Shown here in pieces: positions 33,032-42,131 of a stretch of DNA of 64,000 nucleotides. Numbering within the stretch: the stretch's first letter is position 1; each line of letters starts with the position of its first letter. The notes under the pieces are model-generated. The model was not told where the DNA came from. It saw nothing but the letters and a program-made list of their open reading frames with translations, and made no database searches. The translations under genes were made by a program, and so were the position numbers. The stretch spans positions 1-64,000 of the forward strand of contig JAJYOU010000012.1 of assembly GCA_021795965.1 (NCBI GenBank). The letters run 5' to 3'. This DNA is from Chloroflexota bacterium. Lineage in GTDB: Bacteria; Chloroflexota; Anaerolineae; Anaerolineales; Villigracilaceae.

Positions 33032-33137
33032 GCAAAAAAAGGTGAAATGAGATTTAAAAGAAAATCGCGACTGTTAATTGCGAGGTCGCGATATTCAAAA
33101 ATAAATTCCTAAAATTCATTAATCTTCTGATTTTAAT

Positions 33138-33204
33138 AGGATGGTACCTTTCCTTTTTTATCTCCCCGACGGTTCTAGAACTTGACCAGGCCGGTGCGGT
33201 AAAC
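33138..33204 (-). pseudogene. Remnant of the 3' end of an ExoA-like glycosyltransferase gene
   Basis: About 22 codons resemble the C-terminus of the gene at 34405-35418. The intact gene ends AGLIKFWNRWGDKKGEIPPS, and this stretch reads TGLVKF, stop, NRRGDKKGKVPS. The conserved Trp codon is TAG. It indicates that a second copy of that gene, or a recombination product, once stood here, with the AT-rich glycosyltransferase gene 33336-34322 now between them. Confidence 0.55.
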
Positions 33205-33335
33205 TATAGAGGATTTTTGTTGAAGGAATTGTCAAGAGATTGAATATTTTGTATTGTCTCGTCATAATTATGTAAAATATGAAATCGACAGGAAAAGAAC
33301 TAGATTATTCTCTAAAATTAATTTAGATTTTAAAA

Positions 33336-34322
33336 TCAAGTAAATAGTTTTTCTATTACTTTTTCTGGAGAAAGATAATTTTCGTAATACTTTCTTGCGT
33401 TTAATTCCAATTCTTCTTTATAATTTCGGTTTTCATGGATCAACGTGATTGCTTTCAACATTGATCCACCAGTTCCGTCGACAAAATGAATATCTTTACC
33501 ATGTATCAACGGTGCGGGCATCTCCCTTTTCAATGGGGTAGAAATTATTGCTTTACCAAGTGCAAGGAATTCGCCAAGTTTCCAACCTAAACAGCCAAGA
33601 ACCGCTGGAGTATTGAATACGACAAATGAGTGTTTTGTTTTTTCTAAATATTCATCTATTTTATACCTCTTGGATATTGTCAAGTTTTCAAACCCAAGTA
33701 TATCATTGTGATGTCGAGGAGCAAACCCTCCTTCGAAATTTATATTCGGTAATGATTTGCAGGAATTTATGAATAAAGCTCTTAATTTATTTGTTTCAGA
33801 TTCTTTTTTCCACAGAGAAGATAAAGAAAAAATGTAGTTGTCTGAAGACTTCGACCTTTGATAATTGGATTCTTTTTGCCTATAAGCATATTGTCTAAAG
33901 TAATTTGCATAAAAATCTCTATTTCTGTCAAAAATGTTTCTGCTTGTGATCGTGTTTTGTAAGGCATAATAAAAAGTAGGGAGTAATGACCAAAGTCTAA
34001 CCGCAAAGCTTGGCCCTATTGGGACTATTTTAGATTTGAAACGCTCTGGAATAATTTCATTGTAATAATTGATCTTTCCGTAAATGCTGCACCATTCTGC
34101 GCCAAATGAATTTATAGATGGAGTATCATTAGCGTCAATAATTACCCGCTTATTATCCGACGTTGATATTGCAAAGATATTAGACGGAAAAGGGGGAAAA
34201 TCTTGAAGCGTGAAAGATGATTTGTGATATTTCCCGAAATGTCGGAAAAGACCAAGAAGATAGAAAGAGTAATAAAATGCATCGAATCTTGGGTAAATTC
34301 TTATTTCTATTTGATTATTCAT
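33336..34322 (-). CDS. Putative glycosyltransferase (GT-B-like), AT-rich
   Basis: A 328-residue protein without transmembrane helices. The C-terminal half has the feel of GT4-type enzymes: VVFNTPAVLGCLGWKLGEFLALGKAIISTPLKREMPAPL parallels the EALACGKPVVAT segment (here in blocks LGEFLALGKAIIST), followed by a loop with a nucleotide-ribose-binding-like stretch and the final helix KYYENYLSPEKVIEKLF. The N-terminus (MNNQIEIRIYPRFDAFYYSF) is not recognised. Base composition is clearly more AT-rich than the neighbours, suggesting recent acquisition. It lies between two copies of ExoA-like 3' ends. The substrate is unknown. Confidence 0.65.
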   Translation of the reverse strand: MNNQIEIRIYPRFDAFYYSFYLLGLFRHFGKYHKSSFTLQDFPPFPSNIFAISTSDNKRVIIDANDTPSINSFGAEWCSIYGKINYYNEIIPERFKSKIVPIGPSFAVRLWSLLPTFYYALQNTITSRNIFDRNRDFYANYFRQYAYRQKESNYQRSKSSDNYIFSLSSLWKKESETNKLRALFINSCKSLPNINFEGGFAPRHHNDILGFENLTISKRYKIDEYLEKTKHSFVVFNTPAVLGCLGWKLGEFLALGKAIISTPLKREMPAPLIHGKDIHFVDGTGGSMLKAITLIHENRNYKEELELNARKYYENYLSPEKVIEKLFT

Positions 34323-34404
34323 GTTCCCTGATTAATTCATAAATTCAACTCGGAGAGATTCGGATGATTTTATATCAATGTTAGAAAGGTTATAAGCAAA
34401 ATCA

Positions 34405-35418
34405 CTAAAGTTCAGCCGATGGTGGAATTTCCCCTTTTTTATCTCCCCAACGGTTCCAGAACTTTATCAAGCCGGCAAGAAAGCCGAATCCGTAACCAAC
34501 ATGAAGAATGGCAAAGGCTACCGGTAAAAGAAGAAGATGTTCCCATCCTTTTTTTGAAGCGGTGACTATTGAAGCTGCCATGTTTGCGACCAGGTAGCTG
34601 AGAGTGATGAGGAGGAATATCCACTTGCTCCAGCTTATGATTAGCGTCAAAATGACTGAAACCAATAAGCCAAGGACAAATAAAGGCGGGATAAACTGCC
34701 TGGGGCTCATTTGTTTGGGGTGTTTTTGAAGCACGCGGATCTTCCAAAGACCATACTGGAAATACTGTTTCCAGAGGGTTAGGGGTGAGCTGCGAGTAGT
34801 GTAAACTGATCTGATCTCCGGATTGAGGATGATCTTTCCCCCTTTTTCCCGCAGACGGTAATTGAACTCATCATCCTGATCACGGACCAATTCTTCATCA
34901 AAAAGTCCAATTCTTGTAAATACTTGTTTGAGCCAGGCACCCATGTAAACTGAGTCAACTTCTTCTTCAGCTTGTTGGTAATGAAATTTTGAATTTCCCA
35001 CACCAAAAGGGGTGCTGGTGGCGATGGCGACCGCTTTGCCAAAAGAGGTGGATCCTTCGGCGGTCATACAACCACCAACATTATCTGCGCCGGTACGTCG
35101 AAGGGTCTCCACGCATTTTCGAACATAATCTGGAGCGATCAACGTGTGCCCGTCAATGCGAATGATGATGTCCCCTTTTGCTTGACGGATGGCTGCATTC
35201 AAAGCGGTTGGGACGATCTTACCTGGATTATCGAGGATGCGTATTCGAGGATGGGTTTGTTGATAAGCCTGGACGATCTCCCGGGTGGAATCGGTGGACA
35301 TGCCGTCTGCGATCAAAATTTCGATCTGATCCTGGGGGTAATCTTGAGCCAGGATGGATTCGATGCTCTTCTTGATGAAATTGGCTTCGTTTCGAATGGG
35401 GAGAATGATGGAGATCAA
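34405..35418 (-). CDS. GT2 glycosyltransferase, ExoA-like, membrane-anchored
   Basis: A 337-residue family 2 glycosyltransferase. The GT-A fold starts ISIILPIRNEANFIKKSIES, with the nucleotide-binding ILIADGMSTDSTREI, the metal-binding DGHT (IIRIDGHTLI) and the acceptor-site loop VRDQDDEFNYRLREKGG. Three or four hydrophobic helices at the C-terminus (about 240-325) anchor it to the membrane. The architecture matches the succinoglycan enzyme ExoA. Its start overlaps the stop of the CapK-like gene by four bases. Confidence 0.92.
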   Translation of the reverse strand: MISIILPIRNEANFIKKSIESILAQDYPQDQIEILIADGMSTDSTREIVQAYQQTHPRIRILDNPGKIVPTALNAAIRQAKGDIIIRIDGHTLIAPDYVRKCVETLRRTGADNVGGCMTAEGSTSFGKAVAIATSTPFGVGNSKFHYQQAEEEVDSVYMGAWLKQVFTRIGLFDEELVRDQDDEFNYRLREKGGKIILNPEIRSVYTTRSSPLTLWKQYFQYGLWKIRVLQKHPKQMSPRQFIPPLFVLGLLVSVILTLIISWSKWIFLLITLSYLVANMAASIVTASKKGWEHLLLLPVAFAILHVGYGFGFLAGLIKFWNRWGDKKGEIPPSAEL

Positions 35419-36788
35419 TTTCGAACCTTCGAAATCACGGCTTTGAATTTTCCGTTTGAGCCGCGGGGAATACTTTCAACTCTTTCAAAGATAAAATTCA
35501 TGTTGCCAAGGCGCTCATGCAACCGTTGAGATAAAAGTTGATCATGATCATATCCGGAGCCAGGCACGTATTTTATCCGTACTGTTTCCAGGTCTTCCTG
35601 AATAATCTGGGCTTCCTGTATTGGCATGTCAGCCTTGAAAATGGGGTCCAGCCGCCCAATTTTCCGTCCATCGCGAGTAAGGATGACATCATCCATTCGA
35701 CCATCAATTTGATTGATCACGGGCAGATGGCGACCACAAGTGCATGTTCCTTCCTTTAGAGACCCTCTGTCTCCGGTTTCATAACGGATCAATGGCATTT
35801 CTGAATTGAGCAAACCCGTGGCAATGATCCTGCCTATTACATATTGGGATATTTTTTCATCTTTTTCATCATCCATTACCTCAATAATCCCGGCTTCCGG
35901 CCAGAGATGCAGGGAACCATGCTCGCATTCAGATGCGCCACAAACCAGTTCCGACATTCCATAGGTATTATTAACCGGGCAATGAAAGGCTTCGCTGATT
36001 GCTGCTCGTTGATAATCGAAAAGGGGTTCTGCATTACTGATTGCAACCTGTAATGGGGGAACTTTAATATTTTTACGTATCACAGATTCTGCCAAAGCAG
36101 TTAAAGATGAGGGGTAGCTCAATATATATCGAACTTGATATGTCTGTAAAGCGGAAATGTAAGATTCGGTATTCACATCTGAGATATGGTACGACGATAA
36201 ATAGAGCTGGCGAAAAGCCTGGTTCCAGACCCAAAAGGGTGGTTTTGTCTGGTTGAAAGGCGTAACCATCTGACCGCCGATAATTGCCCAGCGGTCATTC
36301 CTTGAAACATGGTTCCAGCGGCGAATGCGGGCTTCATATATGGCATACCAGTGATGCAGAGTCGAACGACTCTGGTAAAGGGTCAGGGGAGTACCGCTGG
36401 TTCCACTGGTGTGTTCGATGTAGAAACCTTGGGCAGCGTTATCTTCTACAAGAAAGGCTTTTGGGTTTTCCCGCAAGATGTACTTCTTCAATATGGGCCA
36501 GTTGGACAACACCTCCCAGCTTGCGGTATCACCAGCTGCACGGCGTTTTTGCCAATGATCGCGGTAATAGGGCACCCGGGTGGCGGCCAGGTGGAGAATA
36601 AAAGCCAAACGTTCTTCCTGCCAGTTTTTCCATTGTTCAGCTGACCAGGTATCCCGCTCAAGAGCTTCCTCAACCAGTCTTTCAGTTTCAGGTCCATATC
36701 GCCAGTGATTCAGGTTATAGCCATGCAGAGAGGCGCCAAGAACTTTAAGTGGATAGGGTAGGGAATGATAGACTTTGAGTTTATCCAT
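35415..36788 (-). CDS. CapK/PaaK-like adenylate-forming protein
   Basis: 457 residues of the phenylacetate-CoA ligase branch of the ANL superfamily, the group annotated as CapK in capsule loci. The ATP-binding loop is HTSGTSGTPLTLYQS (near 130), followed by YGMSELVCGASEC and the ETGDRGSLKEGTCTCGRHLP motif, which includes a Cys pair. The C-terminal domain contains IDGRMDDVILTRDGRKIG. Such proteins in glycan clusters are thought to activate an acid for attachment to the polymer, but the substrate is not established. The overlapping GNAT gene may supply or transfer an acyl group in the same step. Confidence 0.88.
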   Translation of the reverse strand: MDKLKVYHSLPYPLKVLGASLHGYNLNHWRYGPETERLVEEALERDTWSAEQWKNWQEERLAFILHLAATRVPYYRDHWQKRRAAGDTASWEVLSNWPILKKYILRENPKAFLVEDNAAQGFYIEHTSGTSGTPLTLYQSRSTLHHWYAIYEARIRRWNHVSRNDRWAIIGGQMVTPFNQTKPPFWVWNQAFRQLYLSSYHISDVNTESYISALQTYQVRYILSYPSSLTALAESVIRKNIKVPPLQVAISNAEPLFDYQRAAISEAFHCPVNNTYGMSELVCGASECEHGSLHLWPEAGIIEVMDDEKDEKISQYVIGRIIATGLLNSEMPLIRYETGDRGSLKEGTCTCGRHLPVINQIDGRMDDVILTRDGRKIGRLDPIFKADMPIQEAQIIQEDLETVRIKYVPGSGYDHDQLLSQRLHERLGNMNFIFERVESIPRGSNGKFKAVISKVRN

Positions 36789-37428
36789 AATGTGGCGATA
36801 ATGGTTTTATCATGGATCCTGTCCAATTATCTGACTCATTATTCACTTTTATCCAGCCGAGGTTTTCATAAAAAGCAATTGCCCCATGATTTGAGGGATG
36901 AACCGTCAGATTCATTTGCGTGAATCCCTTCATCAATGCTTCCATTTCCACCGATTCCATAATAATCTTCCCGATTCCCAATCCCTGCCGCTCAGGATCC
37001 ACAGCAATGGAAAGAACTCCAAATGACCGGGTTTGTTCCTGCTTAATCGGTTGCTTTTTCGATGGTTTTTTCCTGAAAATGTTCAAAGCAATTTTGATCC
37101 GGTCCATAACTATCTGGTTGTTGATCAACCAGGGATGGGCGAACATCCAAAATACAAGGAAATTTCTATTTTTATTAAGGAAACCGGAAAGGGACCCGTG
37201 AAAAACACCTGAAAAACAAAACCCCAGTAATGAATTTGCATTGTCGAAAATTCCGATTGCATAGCAATCGTGTGGACCTGTTAATTGCCATTCGTAATAA
37301 CGGCGCAACGGTTCTGATCCAAGTTTGCTGAGGGCGGAATCTGCAAATGCTCTCTGGTGTAAGGCAGCTACTTTTGGCAGATCTTTTACCCGGATCAATC
37401 TGGTGGTGAGGTTGTCTTCGGTAGTCAT
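36781..37428 (-). CDS. GNAT family N-acetyltransferase
   Basis: About 215 residues. The acetyl-CoA-binding motif A is GVLSIAVDPERQGLGIGKII, followed by MNLTVHPSNHGAIAFYENLGW, the usual motif B. A poorly conserved insertion (about 85-130) with hydrophobic residues lies in the middle. The start is placed at the ATG at 37428, which overlaps the stop of the upstream glycosyltransferase (ATGA). The longer frame from 37476 would lie inside that gene. It overlaps the CapK-like gene by eight bases at its end. It probably acetylates an amino sugar of the polymer precursor, for example the DegT product. Confidence 0.85.
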   Translation of the reverse strand: MTTEDNLTTRLIRVKDLPKVAALHQRAFADSALSKLGSEPLRRYYEWQLTGPHDCYAIGIFDNANSLLGFCFSGVFHGSLSGFLNKNRNFLVFWMFAHPWLINNQIVMDRIKIALNIFRKKPSKKQPIKQEQTRSFGVLSIAVDPERQGLGIGKIIMESVEMEALMKGFTQMNLTVHPSNHGAIAFYENLGWIKVNNESDNWTGSMIKPLSPHYG

Positions 37429-38462
37429 TGAAGTGATTTTAGTAATTCCTCCCACTTTGGTAGAATAATTGACCAATCAAACTGTTCGGCTTTCTTGCGC
37501 GCATTCGTGCTGAGTTTTTCTGACAACCCGGGTTCGGTCAGGATGCGTTTGACCGCGGCTGCCATGGCAAGCGGGTCATTGGGCGGGACGAGGAGGGCGT
37601 CAACGCCATCTTCCAGTAAGTAGGGGATCCCGCCAACATTGGTGGTCACAATGCAGCAACCGCTTGCCATGGCTTCGATCAGGCTGACTGGGGTATTGTC
37701 AAAATTGGTTGTATTTAAGAAAATATCACCCCGGGTCAATATTTCTGGAACTTGTTCTTTCGAAACTCCGCGGATGACTTCAACCCGATGCGCAATCCCC
37801 AGCTCCTGGGCTGTGTTTAGCATTTCCTGCAGGCTGCCATCTCCCTTATCCGGACCAACCATGAGCAGGTGAGTATCGATATGCTGATCTTCCAGGATTT
37901 TGATCACTTTTGGCGCAAGGGATGGGTTGTAGATCTGGTGAAAGGCTCTCAACCATACCAGCTTTGGTTGAGGGTTTTCCCGCAATTGGAAAAGATAATG
38001 ATTTATTTCAAGTCCATTTGGAATTAAGCGAATATCTGCTCGACAAACCCCCAACTTCTGTTTCAGATAAGAAGATGGCGCCACGACCGCATTCGCCCAG
38101 GTTAACAGGCTTTTGACCCACCGAGGATGGTTTGCTGCATAATTTGGAAGGTTTCCGCCGTGCAAAGTCAGGATTAACGGTTTACCCAATAACTTCAACA
38201 GCCCCGCGCTCAAAAAAGCCCAGAGAAATGCCGAGCCGCTGAACACGTCCACTTCGGCAAGATCATAGAACCTGCGTTTGCGCAGGATTGTCCAGAGCAT
38301 ATCCAAAAGACGGGCAGGCTTATTCATCTTTCTTGAAACAAGGATTGTATGGTAGCCTCGTTGCTCAAGATGATTTGCAAGTTCTTCACCAACTCCCATA
38401 TTCTTCGCGGATTGGGAAAGGTGGTTGCCAACGAAAAGGATTGAATTTTTCTTGAAGGTCAT
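37425..38462 (-). CDS. GT4 glycosyltransferase
   Basis: A 345-residue GT-B retaining glycosyltransferase. The N-terminal domain opens SILFVGNHLSQSAKNMGVGEELANHL. The C-terminal donor-binding domain carries SLIEAMASGCCIVTTNVGG, the family 4 E-x7-E motif region binding the nucleotide sugar, followed by GIPYLLEDGVDALLVPP. It is tightly packed between the O-antigen-polymerase-like gene (no gap) and the GNAT gene (ATGA overlap). The transferred sugar is unknown. Confidence 0.92.
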   Translation of the reverse strand: MTFKKNSILFVGNHLSQSAKNMGVGEELANHLEQRGYHTILVSRKMNKPARLLDMLWTILRKRRFYDLAEVDVFSGSAFLWAFLSAGLLKLLGKPLILTLHGGNLPNYAANHPRWVKSLLTWANAVVAPSSYLKQKLGVCRADIRLIPNGLEINHYLFQLRENPQPKLVWLRAFHQIYNPSLAPKVIKILEDQHIDTHLLMVGPDKGDGSLQEMLNTAQELGIAHRVEVIRGVSKEQVPEILTRGDIFLNTTNFDNTPVSLIEAMASGCCIVTTNVGGIPYLLEDGVDALLVPPNDPLAMAAAVKRILTEPGLSEKLSTNARKKAEQFDWSIILPKWEELLKSLQ

Positions 38463-39851
38463 TTATTCCCTTTTCGTTGACAATTTATTCATAACAGGGT
38501 CAGGGGATTTTTGAGCTTGCTCAATCCAGACTGCATTTGCCAGTCCGAACAAAAACGAAATAGCCGCGATCCGCATGGCAGCATGCGACATTTCCACCAA
38601 TGGCCAGGCGAGAAAAACCACAGTCCACAATTTGGATTCCCAGGTTGGGGTCCGAAAATATGCTCGAAGCGCCATGAGGATCAACAATCCAATGGCAATC
38701 AGCCCGGGAATACCGTGCTCGGCAAGCAGACGGGTATATTCTGTGTGAGCAGCTGCATATTGACCGTAGTACATAACCGCTTGATATGCAGCTTCTCCAG
38801 GACCAACACCTAAAAATAGATTTTGTTTCCAAATTTCAATATCTGCCTGCGCAATTTGTAATCTTCCGGAGGCATTGATATCCGCAAACCGCTGTGTTAA
38901 CATCCCGCCAGTGAATTGGTCCAGTTGAGGGTATAGAAAGTACACGCCAATGAGCGCAATGGCAAACAAAAGAACGAATACTCCGATTTTCCCTTTTTTC
39001 ACCTTAAGCAAATGCAGGGATCCAAGCAGGATGCAAATTCCCGCATTGTAGATTCCGCCCCGTGAAAACGTCAGCGTGCTTTGTACCAAAAAAGCCAGCA
39101 TTAAACCACTTGCAATGAGCCTCTGGCTCGTTTTCGTAGAGAAGACGATTACCAGGAACATCATCACGGCTCCCAGGCCAAGGATTGCCGATACCTGGTT
39201 GGGACCGAAACCGCCGCTGGTGAGGAAATTTGATTCTGAAGTAAAATTGATGTTTGCGGCAGTAATCGTGTTGTAGAAAGCAAGGGTTAAAACTGAAACT
39301 ATTGGGATGGCGGTAAACCAGGCGACTTTTTGCAGGTCTTTGAGGCTTAATTTGACCTGCGAAAAATAAAGGACAGAGACAGCCAGGGCAAGCGGGCCAG
39401 AGAGGTTAAAGCTGATCATCTGAAGGGGATTCCCACTGAAACCATATGCGGATATCGTTAATGGGATCGAGATGCATAAGAGTAAGAAATAAAGAATGGG
39501 GAGCCCGGCATTGTGCAATCGTTTTTCGCGCAAGATTCCAATCAACAATAGAGCGATGATTGCGTATTTGCCAAATTCCCAGAAGATCGAGGCGTTGGTC
39601 ATCCTCCAAAAAATCTCGGCACCCACGATATAAGCTGTGACCAGGATGATTTTTCTGGGATGTTTGCTGATAAGAGCAATGTAAAGACCTATGCCAAAAG
39701 TGAGCAGAGCATGCAGCGTGGAAATGAGGACAATGGATCGCCCGGCAAATGCCAAACCCAAGTGAATTGCCAGCAAGAAAAGAATGGCAGGAGCAGATAA
39801 AGATCTCTGCCCAAAAATGTCCTGATTGGTGTGTAAAAGATTATTCTTCAT
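38463..39851 (-). CDS. O-antigen polymerase / ligase family membrane protein (Wzy/WaaL)
   Basis: A 462-residue polytopic protein with about eleven to twelve hydrophobic helices. The large periplasmic-type loop in the second half carries the Wzy_C signature: LFLGVGPGEAAYQAVMYYG, then AAHTEYTRLLAEHGIPGLIAIG. This loop, with its Arg and His residues, is the active site of the O-antigen ligase/polymerase family, which joins lipid-linked repeat units or transfers a polymer to an acceptor. It overlaps the next upstream glycosyltransferase by eleven bases. Co-occurrence with an ABC exporter suggests a ligase or a second assembly route. Confidence 0.9.
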   Translation of the reverse strand: MKNNLLHTNQDIFGQRSLSAPAILFLLAIHLGLAFAGRSIVLISTLHALLTFGIGLYIALISKHPRKIILVTAYIVGAEIFWRMTNASIFWEFGKYAIIALLLIGILREKRLHNAGLPILYFLLLCISIPLTISAYGFSGNPLQMISFNLSGPLALAVSVLYFSQVKLSLKDLQKVAWFTAIPIVSVLTLAFYNTITAANINFTSESNFLTSGGFGPNQVSAILGLGAVMMFLVIVFSTKTSQRLIASGLMLAFLVQSTLTFSRGGIYNAGICILLGSLHLLKVKKGKIGVFVLLFAIALIGVYFLYPQLDQFTGGMLTQRFADINASGRLQIAQADIEIWKQNLFLGVGPGEAAYQAVMYYGQYAAAHTEYTRLLAEHGIPGLIAIGLLILMALRAYFRTPTWESKLWTVVFLAWPLVEMSHAAMRIAAISFLFGLANAVWIEQAQKSPDPVMNKLSTKRE

Positions 39852-40938
39852 TTCGGTTTAGAACTTGATGATAAATTATTTCCAGTTGTTGGAGAACCGC
39901 TTCAGCGCTGTAATTGGTCTTAACTCTCTTTTGAAATTTATTTCCGACTTCTTTGCCTGCTTCAGGGTTTTGCAGGTAAAAAAGAATACCGTTGGCAAGG
40001 TCTTGAGGGGAGTGCGGAGAGACTAAAGTTCCGGTGTTCCCGTGATCAAGCACCTCTGCACACTCGCCAACTTTCGTCACCACAACCGGCAGACCAGCCA
40101 CGCCATATTCCAACAAAGCCAGGGGAAGCCCTTCTGACGCTGAGCTGAGAACCCCGATAGTACAGCTGGCAAGAATGTTTTGAACATCATCCCGCTGACC
40201 CATCCAGGTGATCTTTTTTATCAAACTTAATCCCAAAATCTCAGAATCGATTTTTTCTTTGATCCCGGGGATGTTATTCGCCCCAACGAGAATCAGATGC
40301 GCACGAGGTTCTGATTCGATGACAATCTTCATCGCCCTGATCAATGTTAGGTGATCTTTTTCAGGGCGTAAATTAGCCACACAAACCAGACGAAAACCTG
40401 GTTCCCCGGGTAGATTGGCAACAGGTTGCGCATGTTGTTGTTGGACAAAATTTGGAAGATACCAAACCTTTTTGGGATTGATGTTTAATGTATTTTCCGC
40501 CCATTTTACCAGCGATTGATTTACAGCAATGATGCCATCTGAATGGCGGGCAAAAGCTTTGTAAAGAATGGGTGAACGTTCTTGAAGTGCCGAAGCCCCA
40601 AAATGGTCATGCCAAATTACTTTTGTTTGTGGAATTAATAGCTTTAACAATACAGCGATAAAAAGCGATGAGCTGTGGGCATGGATTATTTGTACCTGCT
40701 GTTTCTTTACAAACTTTGATAAACGCAGCAATGCCGGTAGATCAAAACGTGATTTTCGATTGAGACATAAAAAATCCACACTTGAAGAAAGGAGAGCCTG
40801 CAAGGACCCGGTTCGGCGGGTGGCGCACAATGAAATCTGATAATCTCCAAGCGCCAGCTCATTTGCAAGGTTGACTGCCACATGTTCAGCACCGCCAGAA
40901 TCCAGCGTATCAATGAGGTGCAAGACCCGGATGGTCAT
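39841..40938 (-). CDS. GT4 glycosyltransferase
   Basis: A 365-residue GT-B enzyme. The N-terminus RVLHLIDTLDSGGAEHVAVNLANEL is the typical acceptor-side GGAE motif. The donor domain shows LVCVANLRPEKDHLTLI and the motif SSASEGLPLALLEYGVAGLPVVVT, with the two acidic residues used for nucleotide-sugar binding. ATGA overlap at its start with the preceding gene and overlap at its end with the polymerase gene indicate one transcription and translation unit. Confidence 0.93.
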   Translation of the reverse strand: MTIRVLHLIDTLDSGGAEHVAVNLANELALGDYQISLCATRRTGSLQALLSSSVDFLCLNRKSRFDLPALLRLSKFVKKQQVQIIHAHSSSLFIAVLLKLLIPQTKVIWHDHFGASALQERSPILYKAFARHSDGIIAVNQSLVKWAENTLNINPKKVWYLPNFVQQQHAQPVANLPGEPGFRLVCVANLRPEKDHLTLIRAMKIVIESEPRAHLILVGANNIPGIKEKIDSEILGLSLIKKITWMGQRDDVQNILASCTIGVLSSASEGLPLALLEYGVAGLPVVVTKVGECAEVLDHGNTGTLVSPHSPQDLANGILFYLQNPEAGKEVGNKFQKRVKTNYSAEAVLQQLEIIYHQVLNRNEE

Positions 40939-42131
40939 GAAGTTTTCTCTATTGAAGGGAGCTGAAGAAGATCTTCATCCGTTAACCCCCAGCGTTGGAT
41001 CAACAATTCGCGAAGAGATTTTCTTAGATTGGTCATAGTATAGGTCTGTGACCATGCGGCAGCTTTCTGAGATATTCTCTTGTACTCTAATTCAGAATGG
41101 CTGATTTCAATCAGCGCATCTTTGAGTTGATTCTCATCCCCGGGTTCAACCAAAATACCCCGACCATCCCCAAGAATTTGTGGCACCAGTCCACGCTTTG
41201 ATCCTATGCAAACAAGCCCGAAAGCCATTCCCTCTGTGATCGCTTTCGGCCATCCTTCAGTTTCAGAAGCGAGAACCAGTATATCTGCCCAGGTATATGC
41301 AGGAAGAACCTGCTCAAAGGGCAACCCGCCATCGAATTCAACTTCATGCTCCAGGTTCAATTCATGGGTTAAGTGAATCAAGGATGTTTGCTCAGGTCCA
41401 TCCCCAATAATTCGACAATGGCTGTCAATTCCTGAATTCTTGATACCGTGAACAGCTTTCAAGAGCGCATCCACATTTTTGGATTTGGAAAGTCTACCGA
41501 CAAACAAGATTCTTAAAGGGTGATGCATCTTCTTTTTTGCTGCAGTTGCCTGTGCCAGGGTCATTTGATCATCCGTCATGACAGACGTGAAGAAAGGCAC
41601 AATATGATTTGGCTGGTTTGGCCAACTTCCATACACTGTTACTGGCGCCCCCCACCAGCGCGACTTGAGCAGACTTTTCTGTAGTTTTGTGGAGAAAGAT
41701 TCCCCGGGGTAATCATTCCATTGTCCGGCATATTTTGCGATCCGGTAATGTGAAAATAGAGGAGCTAATATGATTCCTAACAATCCGATATTTCCTGGAC
41801 AGCGAATATGAATGGCATCTGCATTGTGCATTGAACAGGATAAAGTATAGGTCATAAAAGGTATGGAGATTACTTGGTAAAATTTTTCTTTCAATCCTGT
41901 TCCACCGCGTTCTGGTTGGGGAGATATGGAAATGTTCTGGTGCGTGAAGGGAATGCAGTCACCAGCAGGTAGTTCTTTATGCAGTGGGCTGGCGATGACC
42001 ACTTTAGGAAACAAATCTGCCCAAAGCTCAATTTCACGGGCATAAGGGCCATATGCATAGAGTTTTCCCTGATATTGATAATGAACAACGTGGGAAACAA
42101 TCAACAAACGATGAATTTTTGATTCAATCAT
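40935..42131 (-). CDS. GT4 glycosyltransferase
   Basis: A 398-residue GT-B enzyme. The N-terminal half is divergent (HRLLIVSHVVHYQYQGKLYA). The C-terminal domain is clear: LRILFVGRLSKSKNVDALLKAV, HCRIIGDGPEQ and VLASETEGWPKAITEGMAFG, the donor-binding E-x7-E region. It joins the preceding GT2 gene with overlapping stop and start (42131), so the two are translationally coupled. Sugar specificity unknown. Confidence 0.92.
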   Translation of the reverse strand: MIESKIHRLLIVSHVVHYQYQGKLYAYGPYAREIELWADLFPKVVIASPLHKELPAGDCIPFTHQNISISPQPERGGTGLKEKFYQVISIPFMTYTLSCSMHNADAIHIRCPGNIGLLGIILAPLFSHYRIAKYAGQWNDYPGESFSTKLQKSLLKSRWWGAPVTVYGSWPNQPNHIVPFFTSVMTDDQMTLAQATAAKKKMHHPLRILFVGRLSKSKNVDALLKAVHGIKNSGIDSHCRIIGDGPEQTSLIHLTHELNLEHEVEFDGGLPFEQVLPAYTWADILVLASETEGWPKAITEGMAFGLVCIGSKRGLVPQILGDGRGILVEPGDENQLKDALIEISHSELEYKRISQKAAAWSQTYTMTNLRKSLRELLIQRWGLTDEDLLQLPSIEKTS

